Shown one piece after another: positions 1 to 6,486 of a DNA stretch of 8,142 bases (the stretch's first letter is position 1; each line of letters opens with the position of its first letter). The stretch is from Crocinitomicaceae bacterium (GTDB taxonomy: Bacteria > Bacteroidota > Bacteroidia > Flavobacteriales_D > Crocinitomicaceae). A program made the translations under genes and the position numbers. Below the pieces are notes generated by a model, which saw only the letters and a list, made by a program, of their open reading frames with translations, was not told the origin of the DNA and ran no database searches. The stretch covers positions 1 through 8,142 of the forward strand of contig JAHEMP010000093.1 of the NCBI GenBank assembly GCA_024643585.1, given 5' to 3'.

Positions 1-110
1 TATACAATGTTTCAACGGATAAAAAATCAATAGAAATAAAATACAATTTCGAACCTGGTGTTTATTTCATCAAGGTGAAAAATAAAACACTCCCGCTCGT
101 AATTAAGTAG
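1..110 (+). CDS. C-terminal end of a T9SS type A-like cargo protein (5' end outside window)
   Basis: Reading in the frame that starts at base 3 gives 35 residues and a TAG stop at 108-110. The stretch ends FEPGVYFIKVKNKTLPLVIK. An acidic or polar beta strand, then pGvYfvkv, then a short basic turn and a final hydrophobic strand is the usual shape of the last two strands of the type A C-terminal sorting domain (Por_Secre_tail family). That domain directs Bacteroidota proteins through the outer-membrane T9SS translocon and is cut off on export. What the mature protein does cannot be told, because its body lies outside the window. A hairpin terminator follows 21 bases after the stop, so this is the last gene of its transcript. 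The main alternative is an unrelated protein ending in a similar beta hairpin. Confidence 0.75.
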   Translation, partial: YNVSTDKKSIEIKYNFEPGVYFIKVKNKTLPLVIK

Positions 111-131
111 ATAAAAACAATTATTACAAAA

Positions 132-164
132 AGCCGAATCTCTTCCAAAGGGGTTCGGTTTTTT
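132..164 (+). terminator. Rho-independent terminator after the T9SS-tail gene
   Basis: An 11-base arm (132-142, agccgaatctc) pairs with 150-160 (ggggttcggtt), allowing G-U pairs, around a 7-base loop (ttccaaa). A run of six T follows at 159-164, partly inside the stem. Its position just after the stop at 110 fits termination of the upstream gene. The T run ends only 12 bases before the proposed TTG start of the next gene, leaving almost no room for a promoter between them. Confidence 0.8.
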
Positions 165-176
165 ATTTCCCAAATC

Positions 177-1364
177 TTGCAATTAACGAATAACTCCTAT
201 CTTCGAAAGAAAAAATTAAACTTGCCAAAAATCAAGAACATACTTTACTTATTGATTTTTTCTTTGGTCATTAAATTGATTTACCTTTCTTTTTCATTGA
301 CATTTACCCAAGAAAAAATGTACGGTAATGTTTATGAGAAATACATTCAAACTGTCCGTAAATACGACGCCTTTTGGTATCAAAAAATAACTGAGAACGG
401 ATACCCCAAAGCAAATTCAAAAAAGGAGATCGGCTATTCAAATGGTAAAGAGTTCAAACAAAGTGAATGGGCTTTTTTCCCTTTTTACCCTAAACTAATG
501 AATGGAATGAATAGGGCTCTTGGATTGAATTACAATTCATCGGCTTTTATTCTAAGTCTACTTTTTTCTTTTTTATCTCTAATTGGAATGTACTGGTTTT
601 CTTTGCTCTTTTTTAAAAACGACAACCAAGCATTGTTTGCAACATTTTTATTTTTCTTGTTTCCTTTTTCCTTCTATTTCTCGATGTTCTATACGGAAGC
701 TCTGTTTTTCACTTTTTTAATCTTTAGTTTTATAGCAATCCACTTCAAAAAAAATCTTGCTCTTTCTTTATTAATTATTCCCCTTATCCTACTTCGTCCC
801 AATGGTCTAGTTTTGTTGATTCCACTTTTTATCTATTTTTTGGAACAAAACAATCTACTTACTAAATGGAAAGTGAACTGGAGCAAACTGTTCACCAAAA
901 CCAATGGCATTTGGATTTTTGCATTCCTAACAGGTCCAATTGCCTTTGCCCTTTATTGTTTTTATCAATACAAAATGACCGGATACCCCTTCGCATTCAG
1001 CATTGCACAAGCGGGATGGTACAGAGAATTTATGTTCCCACTGTTAGCCTTTTTTAGAAAAGGTGACACAGCTACCCAATTCAATTCCGTTTACACAATA
1101 GTTGTGATTGTTTATGCCTTTTCAATTAGAAAAAAACTTCCATTAAGCATGAATGCACTTATCTGGATCAGCCTGATTCTTCCCCTATGCTCTGGTTCCG
1201 TGACATCAATGACAAGATTTATATCCATAATCTTTCCAATTTCTCTAATTTTTGCCGGGCAGATCGAAAAAATAAAGTTCAAAATTCCAATTTTAATATT
1301 AATTACAACTTTGCATTTGCTTTCATTTTCAACTTGGGTGTTTAATATGGTAATTAGCAACTAA
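177..1364 (+). CDS. PIG-V-like GT-C mannosyltransferase family membrane protein
   Basis: The 395-residue product is very hydrophobic, with about 8-10 predicted membrane segments (first at about 21-41, others at about 122-145, 152-188, 195-222, 244-262, 304-316, 327-362 and 369-392). Its motif order is that of PIG-V-type mannosyltransferases (GT-C fold). D64-x-x-W-Y with a following GYP (66-77) lies in the first outer loop. FFPFYP lies at 100-105. An FPFSFYFSMFYTEALFF block (162-178), RPNG (207-210) and SMTRF (344-348) follow. Known relatives transfer a sugar from a polyprenyl-phosphate donor on the outer face of the inner membrane; the acceptor here is unknown. The start is uncertain. The frame is open from base 111 and contains no ATG before codon 48 (base 318), which would remove the first membrane segment. 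A TTG at 177 or 222 is therefore more likely. No ribosome binding site or promoter is visible. No other glycan gene is adjacent. Confidence 0.78.
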   Translation: MQLTNNSYLRKKKLNLPKIKNILYLLIFSLVIKLIYLSFSLTFTQEKMYGNVYEKYIQTVRKYDAFWYQKITENGYPKANSKKEIGYSNGKEFKQSEWAFFPFYPKLMNGMNRALGLNYNSSAFILSLLFSFLSLIGMYWFSLLFFKNDNQALFATFLFFLFPFSFYFSMFYTEALFFTFLIFSFIAIHFKKNLALSLLIIPLILLRPNGLVLLIPLFIYFLEQNNLLTKWKVNWSKLFTKTNGIWIFAFLTGPIAFALYCFYQYKMTGYPFAFSIAQAGWYREFMFPLLAFFRKGDTATQFNSVYTIVVIVYAFSIRKKLPLSMNALIWISLILPLCSGSVTSMTRFISIIFPISLIFAGQIEKIKFKIPILILITTLHLLSFSTWVFNMVISN

Positions 1365-1525
1365 AATTCATCTGATTACTAATTTATTTCAAGTTTTATT
1401 AAAAATAATTTCAACTAAAAATCTTGAATAAATTAACATATTAATCAGCAAACTGTTAGAACTTGTCTCCAACCATTGCATACAGTTAAAATCTTCACAT
1501 AAAAATAAAAACAAAAGTCAATATT

Positions 1526-1555
1526 TTCATTCCTAAATTAAAGTCCTTAAATTTA
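1526..1555 (+). promoter_or_regulatory. Possible Bacteroidota-type promoter for the 1624-4854 operon
   Basis: TAAATTTA at 1548-1555, followed by CGACG, matches the Bacteroidota -7 box TAnnTTTG with one mismatch. A T-rich stretch (ttttc, about 1524-1528) lies about 19 bases upstream where the TTTG/TTG -33 element belongs, but it lacks the G. A start near 1560 would give a leader of about 60 bases before the ATG at 1624. The leader contains the palindrome TGACGTCA (1579-1586). The call rests on one good box only. The rest of the 1365-1623 spacer is AT-rich with no recognisable feature. Confidence 0.35.
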
Positions 1556-1623
1556 CGACGCAACTTTTGAGAATTCGTTGACGTCATACTAGCGATTCGA
1601 ATTAATCAATTTTAATTTAAAAT

Positions 1624-2073
1624 ATGAAAAAACTAAAATTAATGAAAGCGTTTTTAATCATCGCTTGTTTATTTTCAACAGCGAACCTGATGGCTCAAAA
1701 TTTAGGTAATCTTTCAAATGAATGGCTTTTGCTCCAAGAGCAAGATGGCGTGCAAGTTTTCGCCAAATCTGAGCCTTGTAAAATGGCGGAGTCTTCTCCA
1801 AAACCCTTCGATATTGCTTTTTTGAAAATCGTAAACAACACAAATTCTGAAAAGAAGGTTGCTTACAATTTTGTTATTGAGTTTACAGAAGGTTGCACTG
1901 GATGTGATGAGGAGTTAGAGTCTTTCTTTATTCAAAAGGTTCCTGCCAACTCTACACTGGAAGAAGATTGTAGTTTTAAAGGTCAAGGAATGGCTCACAT
2001 CATTAGAAATCAAAATTTTAGTGGAGGATGGAATTTTGAAAAAGTTTCCATCACAAATTTGAAAATCGACTAA
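1624..2073 (+). CDS. Small secreted protein of unknown function, operon partner of the type B surface protein
   Basis: The 149-residue product begins with a signal peptide: basic MKKLKLMK, a hydrophobic core, and a likely signal peptidase I cut after LMAQ at residue 25. The mature part of about 124 residues begins NLGNLSNEWLLLQEQDGVQV and has four cysteines (C52, C91, C94, C116). C91 and C94 form a CTGC pair that could be disulfide-bonded or, less likely, bind metal. There is no lipobox, no C-terminal sorting domain and no later membrane segment, so it would be periplasmic or released. The alternating hydrophobic pattern suggests a beta-rich fold. I do not recognise a named family. It ends 9 bases before the large type B T9SS protein, so the two are almost surely co-transcribed, which hints at a shared job. 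An in-frame ATG at 1642 would also leave a usable signal peptide. No Shine-Dalgarno sequence is seen. Confidence 0.8.
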   Translation: MKKLKLMKAFLIIACLFSTANLMAQNLGNLSNEWLLLQEQDGVQVFAKSEPCKMAESSPKPFDIAFLKIVNNTNSEKKVAYNFVIEFTEGCTGCDEELESFFIQKVPANSTLEEDCSFKGQGMAHIIRNQNFSGGWNFEKVSITNLKID

Positions 2074-2082
2074 TACTCAATT

Positions 2083-4854
2083 ATGAAAAGAATAGTTTTA
2101 TTAATTACGATATGCATTGCTATCATTGGTGGTAATTTAAATGCTCAAAGCGCCAACTGCTTTGTATTTATTAACCCAATGGACACAACAATTTGTCCAG
2201 GTGACTCTGTATTCATTCAAGCAACAGCCAATCTATTGGACTCGAACCAATTCTTCGATTTCAACACGGGAACACTTCCTACAGGATGGTCAACCACTGG
2301 ATCGACATTTTTTACAGCTCCCTGTGGTCCAAGCCCTACTAATACACCATATTATTGGGCATCAACAGCTTCTGCAGGAACATACCCTGGTATAACGACA
2401 GCGGCATTTGACGTTACTTGTGGAGGTGTTATTATTTTTAATATGGTCTACTCTATTCAAGGTGGATCGACTCCATGTGAAGGACCGGATCAGTACAATG
2501 AAGGTGTCAGTTTGCAATATAGCTTGAACGGTGGTTTAACTTGGATTGATATTATTTATTATGCCCCTAACGGAACTACGTTGCCAGCCAATCCTGGCGT
2601 AACCACACCCGGAATTTCAGGTGTAACACCTTTTACAAGTTGGAATACATTTACTGTTCCAATTCCATTTGGTGCACTTTCTACTAGCACCATGTTTAGA
2701 TGGACGCAGCTTTCTACATCTGGATCTTGCTGTGACAACTGGGGATTAGAAAACATTATCATCAATTCCTCGGGAGGAACATGCGGAACAGAAACAGTAG
2801 TAAACTGGAGTACAGGTTTAACCGACACCCTTTCTTTTTGGATTACGCCTACATCGGACACAACATTGTGGGCAATTGTATATGACACATTAGGTATTCA
2901 GCAATGTGTTTCCGATACAGTTCAGATTAACTTGTTTGATGGAAACTTTTCATTCAACTTGCCTCCCACTGCCAATGTATTTTGTCCGAGTGCGTCAACA
3001 CTTGTCGGAATTAATTCTGTAGTTGGTGCAAGCTTACCGGTTTCCTACTCTTGGACATTGCCTCCAGCAACATTGCCTATATCTACGGGTGCTTCTGCCA
3101 CTCTAACAGGGCAAGGCGTAACCCCTGACCAAATTTGGTACTACGTTGATGTTACGGATAACTGTGGTTACATACAAACGGACAGTATTATGCTCAACGT
3201 TAACCAAACATTGAGTATAAGTAACATTTTAATGAATCCGCAAATGAATTGTTTGCCCAATGGAACAGCCACGGCTATTGTACAGGGTAACCAAGGGCCA
3301 ATTACGTACAACTGGACAAATGCCTCCGGAGGTCAAGTATCAGCTACAAGCAGTGTAACCAATGCTGCCTCAGGATGGTATTATATTTCCGTTACCGATA
3401 ACGTTTGTACTACCAGTGATAGTATATTTATAACACAAGTTTTAATTGATAACATCACCTATAATTTACAAGATACAGTAACGACAAACTGCCCGAATGG
3501 AACTGTTGTAGCAAATGTTAGTTCTTTGGCAAATGCTTCCTTCCCAGTTACTTTTAACTGGACTACTGGACCGAATGCAACTGGTACTACTATCAGTACG
3601 TTGAGTTTTGCAAATTTACAAGGAAACGGGGTAGCTCCGTCTTTCATACCATATTACATGACATTTACAGATGCATGTGGATATACACGTTCTGATACAG
3701 TAATCTTGAAAGTTACGAACATCAATAACTTGAATTTCAACCTACCAGATACTTTGTTTAAATATTGTCCTGGCGATTCGGCATTAGCGCAAATTACTGG
3801 CTTGACGGGTGCACAGGCACCAACAACTTATTTGTGGTCAAATGGAAGTACGCTCAACAATAGTTGGTTAACATCCACAGGCCAATCTCCAACAGAGAAC
3901 ATTACCTATTCAGTTACCGCAACAGATGCTTGTGGATTTACCAAAACTAAATCGGTTGTTCTGAGCATTGAAAAACTGCTGAACATTACCAGTGTAACTT
4001 CAACACCTGCAAGTTCTTGTAACCCTACCGGTGAAGTTGTTGCTACTGTTGCCGGAAATACTGGAACGGCTATTTTCCAATGGGAAGACTCTTTGAATTA
4101 CATTACAGCAGGAGCTGGTGATTCTATTGCATCCTCTTCTTGGAACAATATAGGCTCAGGTTGGTACTACTTTACAGTTACCGATGACGTATGTAGCGAT
4201 TTGGATAGTATTGAAGTATCGATGCTAAATCCTCCAATTGCATCTTTTACAGCCTCTGCAATTGACGGATGTGCTGGAGTTGAAATCACTTTCAATAATA
4301 CAAGTCAAAATACTGCAACGTATGTTTGGGATTTTGGAAATGGAAATACTGTAAATGTGCCGAACACGGCACCTCAAACACAGCAGTTTTTCACTTCATC
4401 TGTTGTAACTTTAACGGCCACAACAGCAGGTCCTGCGCCTTGTTCTTCAACCGCAACAACCAATATTAGTATTGTAGTTTGTGGATGTACAGATCCAAAT
4501 GCGATCAATTACGACCCGAATGCTGTAGTACAAGGAGGTACTTGTATTTACCCAATTCCTGTGGTTGAAGATCCAAATGTCTTTACGCCAAATGGAGATG
4601 GTCAAAATGATTTATTCTTCTTCGAAACAACATACACTGTTGAGTTTGAATTGACTATTACCAATAGATGGGGTAATGTCATGTATGACAAGACTTTAGA
4701 TTTGACTCAACCAATTGGCAATCAAGGTTGGGATGGTAAAACTCCAGGTGGAGCTGAAGCTGAGACTGGTACTTATTTCTATAAATACACTGCAAAAGGT
4801 GTAAATGGAGACGAAGTATCTGGTAAAGGTTTCCTACAGTTGTTAAGAGACTAA
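2083..4854 (+). CDS. Multidomain secreted surface protein with Reelin-like module, Ig/SprB-like repeats and T9SS type B (CHU_C) C-terminus
   Basis: The 923-residue protein has a signal peptide cut near residue 22 (NLNAQ/S). An Ig-like start (TICPGDSVFIQATA, 35-48) leads into a Reelin-like module at about 56-229. The module shows FNTGTLPTGW, C81-G, CEGPD at 132-136, an Asp-box-like S147-x-N-G-G-x-T-W154 and CCDNW at 216-220. The Ig-like strand then resumes (ETVVNWSTG, 237-245). Five repeats follow at about 293-380, 381-452, 461-547, 553-635 and 637-718; most end in a variant of Y-x-V-T-D-x-C. A PKD-like domain with YVWDFGNG covers about 719-800. A GCTDPNAINYDPNA segment lies at 801-822. The CHU_C/type B sorting domain at about 827-923 has NVFTPNGDGQND, NRWGN, WDGK, TGTYFYKY and a GKGFLQLLRD end. 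T9SS should export and probably anchor it on the cell surface; a role in adhesion or gliding is inference. It forms an operon with the gene before it. No PorP/SprF-like gene is adjacent. Confidence 0.93.
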   Translation: MKRIVLLITICIAIIGGNLNAQSANCFVFINPMDTTICPGDSVFIQATANLLDSNQFFDFNTGTLPTGWSTTGSTFFTAPCGPSPTNTPYYWASTASAGTYPGITTAAFDVTCGGVIIFNMVYSIQGGSTPCEGPDQYNEGVSLQYSLNGGLTWIDIIYYAPNGTTLPANPGVTTPGISGVTPFTSWNTFTVPIPFGALSTSTMFRWTQLSTSGSCCDNWGLENIIINSSGGTCGTETVVNWSTGLTDTLSFWITPTSDTTLWAIVYDTLGIQQCVSDTVQINLFDGNFSFNLPPTANVFCPSASTLVGINSVVGASLPVSYSWTLPPATLPISTGASATLTGQGVTPDQIWYYVDVTDNCGYIQTDSIMLNVNQTLSISNILMNPQMNCLPNGTATAIVQGNQGPITYNWTNASGGQVSATSSVTNAASGWYYISVTDNVCTTSDSIFITQVLIDNITYNLQDTVTTNCPNGTVVANVSSLANASFPVTFNWTTGPNATGTTISTLSFANLQGNGVAPSFIPYYMTFTDACGYTRSDTVILKVTNINNLNFNLPDTLFKYCPGDSALAQITGLTGAQAPTTYLWSNGSTLNNSWLTSTGQSPTENITYSVTATDACGFTKTKSVVLSIEKLLNITSVTSTPASSCNPTGEVVATVAGNTGTAIFQWEDSLNYITAGAGDSIASSSWNNIGSGWYYFTVTDDVCSDLDSIEVSMLNPPIASFTASAIDGCAGVEITFNNTSQNTATYVWDFGNGNTVNVPNTAPQTQQFFTSSVVTLTATTAGPAPCSSTATTNISIVVCGCTDPNAINYDPNAVVQGGTCIYPIPVVEDPNVFTPNGDGQNDLFFFETTYTVEFELTITNRWGNVMYDKTLDLTQPIGNQGWDGKTPGGAEAETGTYFYKYTAKGVNGDEVSGKGFLQLLRD

Positions 4855-4870
4855 TCTTTTTCAAATAGAT

Positions 4871-4906
4871 AAAATAAGGGTTCGATTTTCGAACCCTTAT
4901 TTTTTT
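4871..4906 (+). terminator. Strong Rho-independent terminator closing the 1624-4854 operon
   Basis: A perfect 14-base-pair stem (4871-4884 with 4890-4903) has GGGTTCG/CGAACCC at its top and an ATTTT loop at 4885-4889. The 3' arm runs into a stretch of seven T (4900-4906). It begins 17 bases after the stop of the surface protein gene. The A-rich 5' arm would also give a T run on the other strand, so it could work in both directions, but no - strand gene is seen here. Confidence 0.95.
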
Positions 4907-4972
4907 GAATGATATTTTCAAAATAGTGTTGGGCTAATACCTAACGAATTAATGGAATTAAATCTATTTCAT

Positions 4973-4980
4973 TAACTTTA
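4973..4980 (+). promoter_or_regulatory. Possible -7 box for the NYN-LOTUS operon
   Basis: TAACTTTA matches TAnnTTTG with one mismatch and ends 15 bases before the ATG at 4996. No TTTG/TTG element is seen at the usual distance upstream. A promoter must lie between the strong terminator ending at 4906 and the gene, so a weak match here carries some weight. If it is right, the leader is only about 8-10 bases long. Confidence 0.3.
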
Positions 4981-4995
4981 AAGAAATACAAAACA

Positions 4996-5781
4996 ATGGA
5001 CATAAAACTAGCCGTGTTGATTGACGGCGACAACATACCATCAGCGTACATAAGCGAAATGATGGAAGAAATTGCAAAATATGGAAACCCAACCATTAAA
5101 AGAATATATGGAGATTGGACAAAGCCACATTTGACAAAATGGAAAAATTTGTTACTTGAAAATGCTATTACCCCTATTCAACAATATGGCTATACGACAG
5201 GCAAAAACGCTACGGATTCCGCAATGATTATAGATGCAATGGACATATTGTATTCGGAAAAAGTCAATGGTTTTTGCTTGGTGTCAAGTGACAGTGATTT
5301 TACGAGATTAGCGACACGCCTTCGAGAGGCTGGAATGCAAGTTTATGGAATCGGGGAACGGAAAACGCCGAATCCTTTTATTGTGGCTTGCGACAAATTC
5401 ATTTACATTGAAATTCTAAAAAAACAATCTGAAGAAAAAGAGGCTGGTGAAGATTCAGAACTAAAAGTCAGTGAAAAAGAACCCGTAACTCAAAAAGTAA
5501 TCCAATTTATTTCGAATAGCATAAGTGATTTAGCGGATGATGACGGATGGGCATTTTTAGGCGATCTTGGCGGATTATTGCAAAAAAAACAACCAAATTT
5601 TGATGCTCGTAATTATGGTTTTTTGAAATTAACACCATTAATAAAGTCAATTCCAAATTTTGAAGTCCAACAGCGTGAAAGTCAAAATGGCAGATATAAA
5701 CTTATTTATGTGAAAGTAAAAGAAAAGTCTGCGGTTCAAAGAAAAAAAACCTCATCACAAAAATCTACTAGAAAAAAATAA
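4996..5781 (+). CDS. NYN (LabA/PIN-like) RNase fused to a LOTUS/OST-HTH RNA-binding domain
   Basis: Residues 4-138 form a NYN domain, the PIN-like nuclease fold of the LabA/limkain b1 group. LAVLIDGDNIP (5-15) carries D10 and D12 at the end of the first strand. KNATDSAMIIDAMD (70-83) carries D74 and D80. FCLVSSDSDFTRL (93-105) carries D99 and D101. GMQVYGIGERKTPNPF (113-128) closes the fold. These acidic residues are the expected metal-binding catalytic set, so an active Mg/Mn-dependent RNase is likely. A charged linker (about 141-163) leads to a LOTUS/OST-HTH winged helix (about 164-240; WAFLGDLGGLL, NYGFLKLTPLIKSIPNFEV). A Lys/Arg/Ser-rich tail (242-261) probably adds nucleic-acid contacts. 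NYN plus LOTUS is a known bacterial arrangement; the biological target is unknown. It is cytoplasmic, with no signal peptide. The stop abuts the next gene's ATG, which implies translational coupling. Confidence 0.92.
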   Translation: MDIKLAVLIDGDNIPSAYISEMMEEIAKYGNPTIKRIYGDWTKPHLTKWKNLLLENAITPIQQYGYTTGKNATDSAMIIDAMDILYSEKVNGFCLVSSDSDFTRLATRLREAGMQVYGIGERKTPNPFIVACDKFIYIEILKKQSEEKEAGEDSELKVSEKEPVTQKVIQFISNSISDLADDDGWAFLGDLGGLLQKKQPNFDARNYGFLKLTPLIKSIPNFEVQQRESQNGRYKLIYVKVKEKSAVQRKKTSSQKSTRKK

Positions 5782-6267
5782 ATGCAGTCGTCTAGTCTGA
5801 AAGATATTAAATCGGATCTCAAAAATTGTACGCAGGAAGAGTTGCTAGAATTGACCTTGCGTTTGCTACGCTTCAAAAAAGATAACAAAGAACTTATCAG
5901 TTATTTGCTTTATGAATCGGAAAACGATTTTGTATTCATAGAAACATGCAAAGAGGAAATGGAAATGGCTTTTCAACAAATAAATAAATCCAATTTCTTT
6001 TTTATTCGCAAAGGCATTCGGAAAACCCTTTCATTAACCAAAAAAAATATCCGTTACGCCCAAAAAAAAAATATCGAAATTGAGTTGTTACTGCATTTCT
6101 GTAGACTTTTAATTGAGTTTCGGCCATCGGTAAAGAATAATAAAGTTTTAATGAACACACTAGAAACTCAAGGTCGGATGATAAAAAAAGCCATTTCAAC
6201 CATGAACGATGATTTGAAACACGACTATGGCGTTTTGATGGAAGAAACTTTTGAAAAATTGCATTGA
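5782..6267 (+). CDS. Helical protein of unknown function, coupled to the NYN-LOTUS gene
   Basis: The 161-residue product has no signal peptide or membrane segment and should be cytoplasmic. It looks almost wholly alpha-helical. TQEELLELTLRLLRFKKDNK (17-36) resembles a leucine-rich amphipathic helix. NKELISYLLYES (35-46), IRKGIRKTLSLTKKNIRYAQ (75-94) and IEIELLLHFCRLLIEF (98-113) follow, then a polar helical end. The strongly basic 77-97 region could touch nucleic acid or the acidic linker of its neighbour. No catalytic motif is seen. From memory it resembles uncharacterised proteins found in Bacteroidota, but I cannot assign a family. Its ATG directly follows the TAA of the nuclease gene, with no base between. 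It is therefore probably translated by re-initiation in fixed ratio with the nuclease and may bind or regulate it. No terminator is visible after its TGA. Confidence 0.82.
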   Translation: MQSSSLKDIKSDLKNCTQEELLELTLRLLRFKKDNKELISYLLYESENDFVFIETCKEEMEMAFQQINKSNFFFIRKGIRKTLSLTKKNIRYAQKKNIEIELLLHFCRLLIEFRPSVKNNKVLMNTLETQGRMIKKAISTMNDDLKHDYGVLMEETFEKLH

Positions 6268-6275
6268 ACTAATAA

Positions 6276-6302
6276 TTTGACCCATTTCACACCTTAAATT
6301 TG
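6276..6302 (+). promoter_or_regulatory. Possible Bacteroidota promoter upstream of the methyltransferase gene
   Basis: TTTG at 6276-6279 and an exact TAnnTTTG box (TAAATTTG, 6295-6302) are separated by 15 bases. The usual spacing is nearer 17-23, so the match is imperfect. A start near 6310 would leave a leader of about 175 bases before the ATG at 6487. Apart from a tiny CTGT/ACAG hairpin (about 6360-6371), that leader shows no structure or open frame of note. Confidence 0.35.
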
Positions 6303-6486
6303 AAGGATGTAATTCCCGACACAAAAATTAAAGCTTTTAAATGTAGTCCTTGACATTTTCTGTAATAACAGTTCGTTCAATATAACCTATCAACCAAACA
6401 AATTGACGGCTTTAATTAATGAATGTAGGGAAGGTTTAAAAAAAATCAATTAGCTTAGCCAAATCTAAAAATCACAGATAATAATT

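Noticed and set aside
1372..1448. Inverted arms CTGATTA (1372-1378) and TAATCAG (1442-1448) around an AT-rich stretch after the GT-C gene
   Set aside because: The arms are 63 bases apart and only 7 bases long in AT-rich DNA. They form neither a convincing terminator nor mobile-element ends.
2559..2888. A 109-codon open frame on the - strand within the surface-protein gene
   Set aside because: It lies wholly inside a gene with a clear signal peptide, domains and sorting tail. It has no family features or promoter of its own.
6350..6386. Sigma70-like TTGACA (6350-6355) with TATAAC (6381-6386)
   Set aside because: The spacing of 25 bases is wrong, and the main sigma factor of Bacteroidota prefers TTTG/TAnnTTTG elements.
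6420..6440. Six-codon open frame (MNVGKV) before the methyltransferase gene
   Set aside because: Too short and without supporting context.
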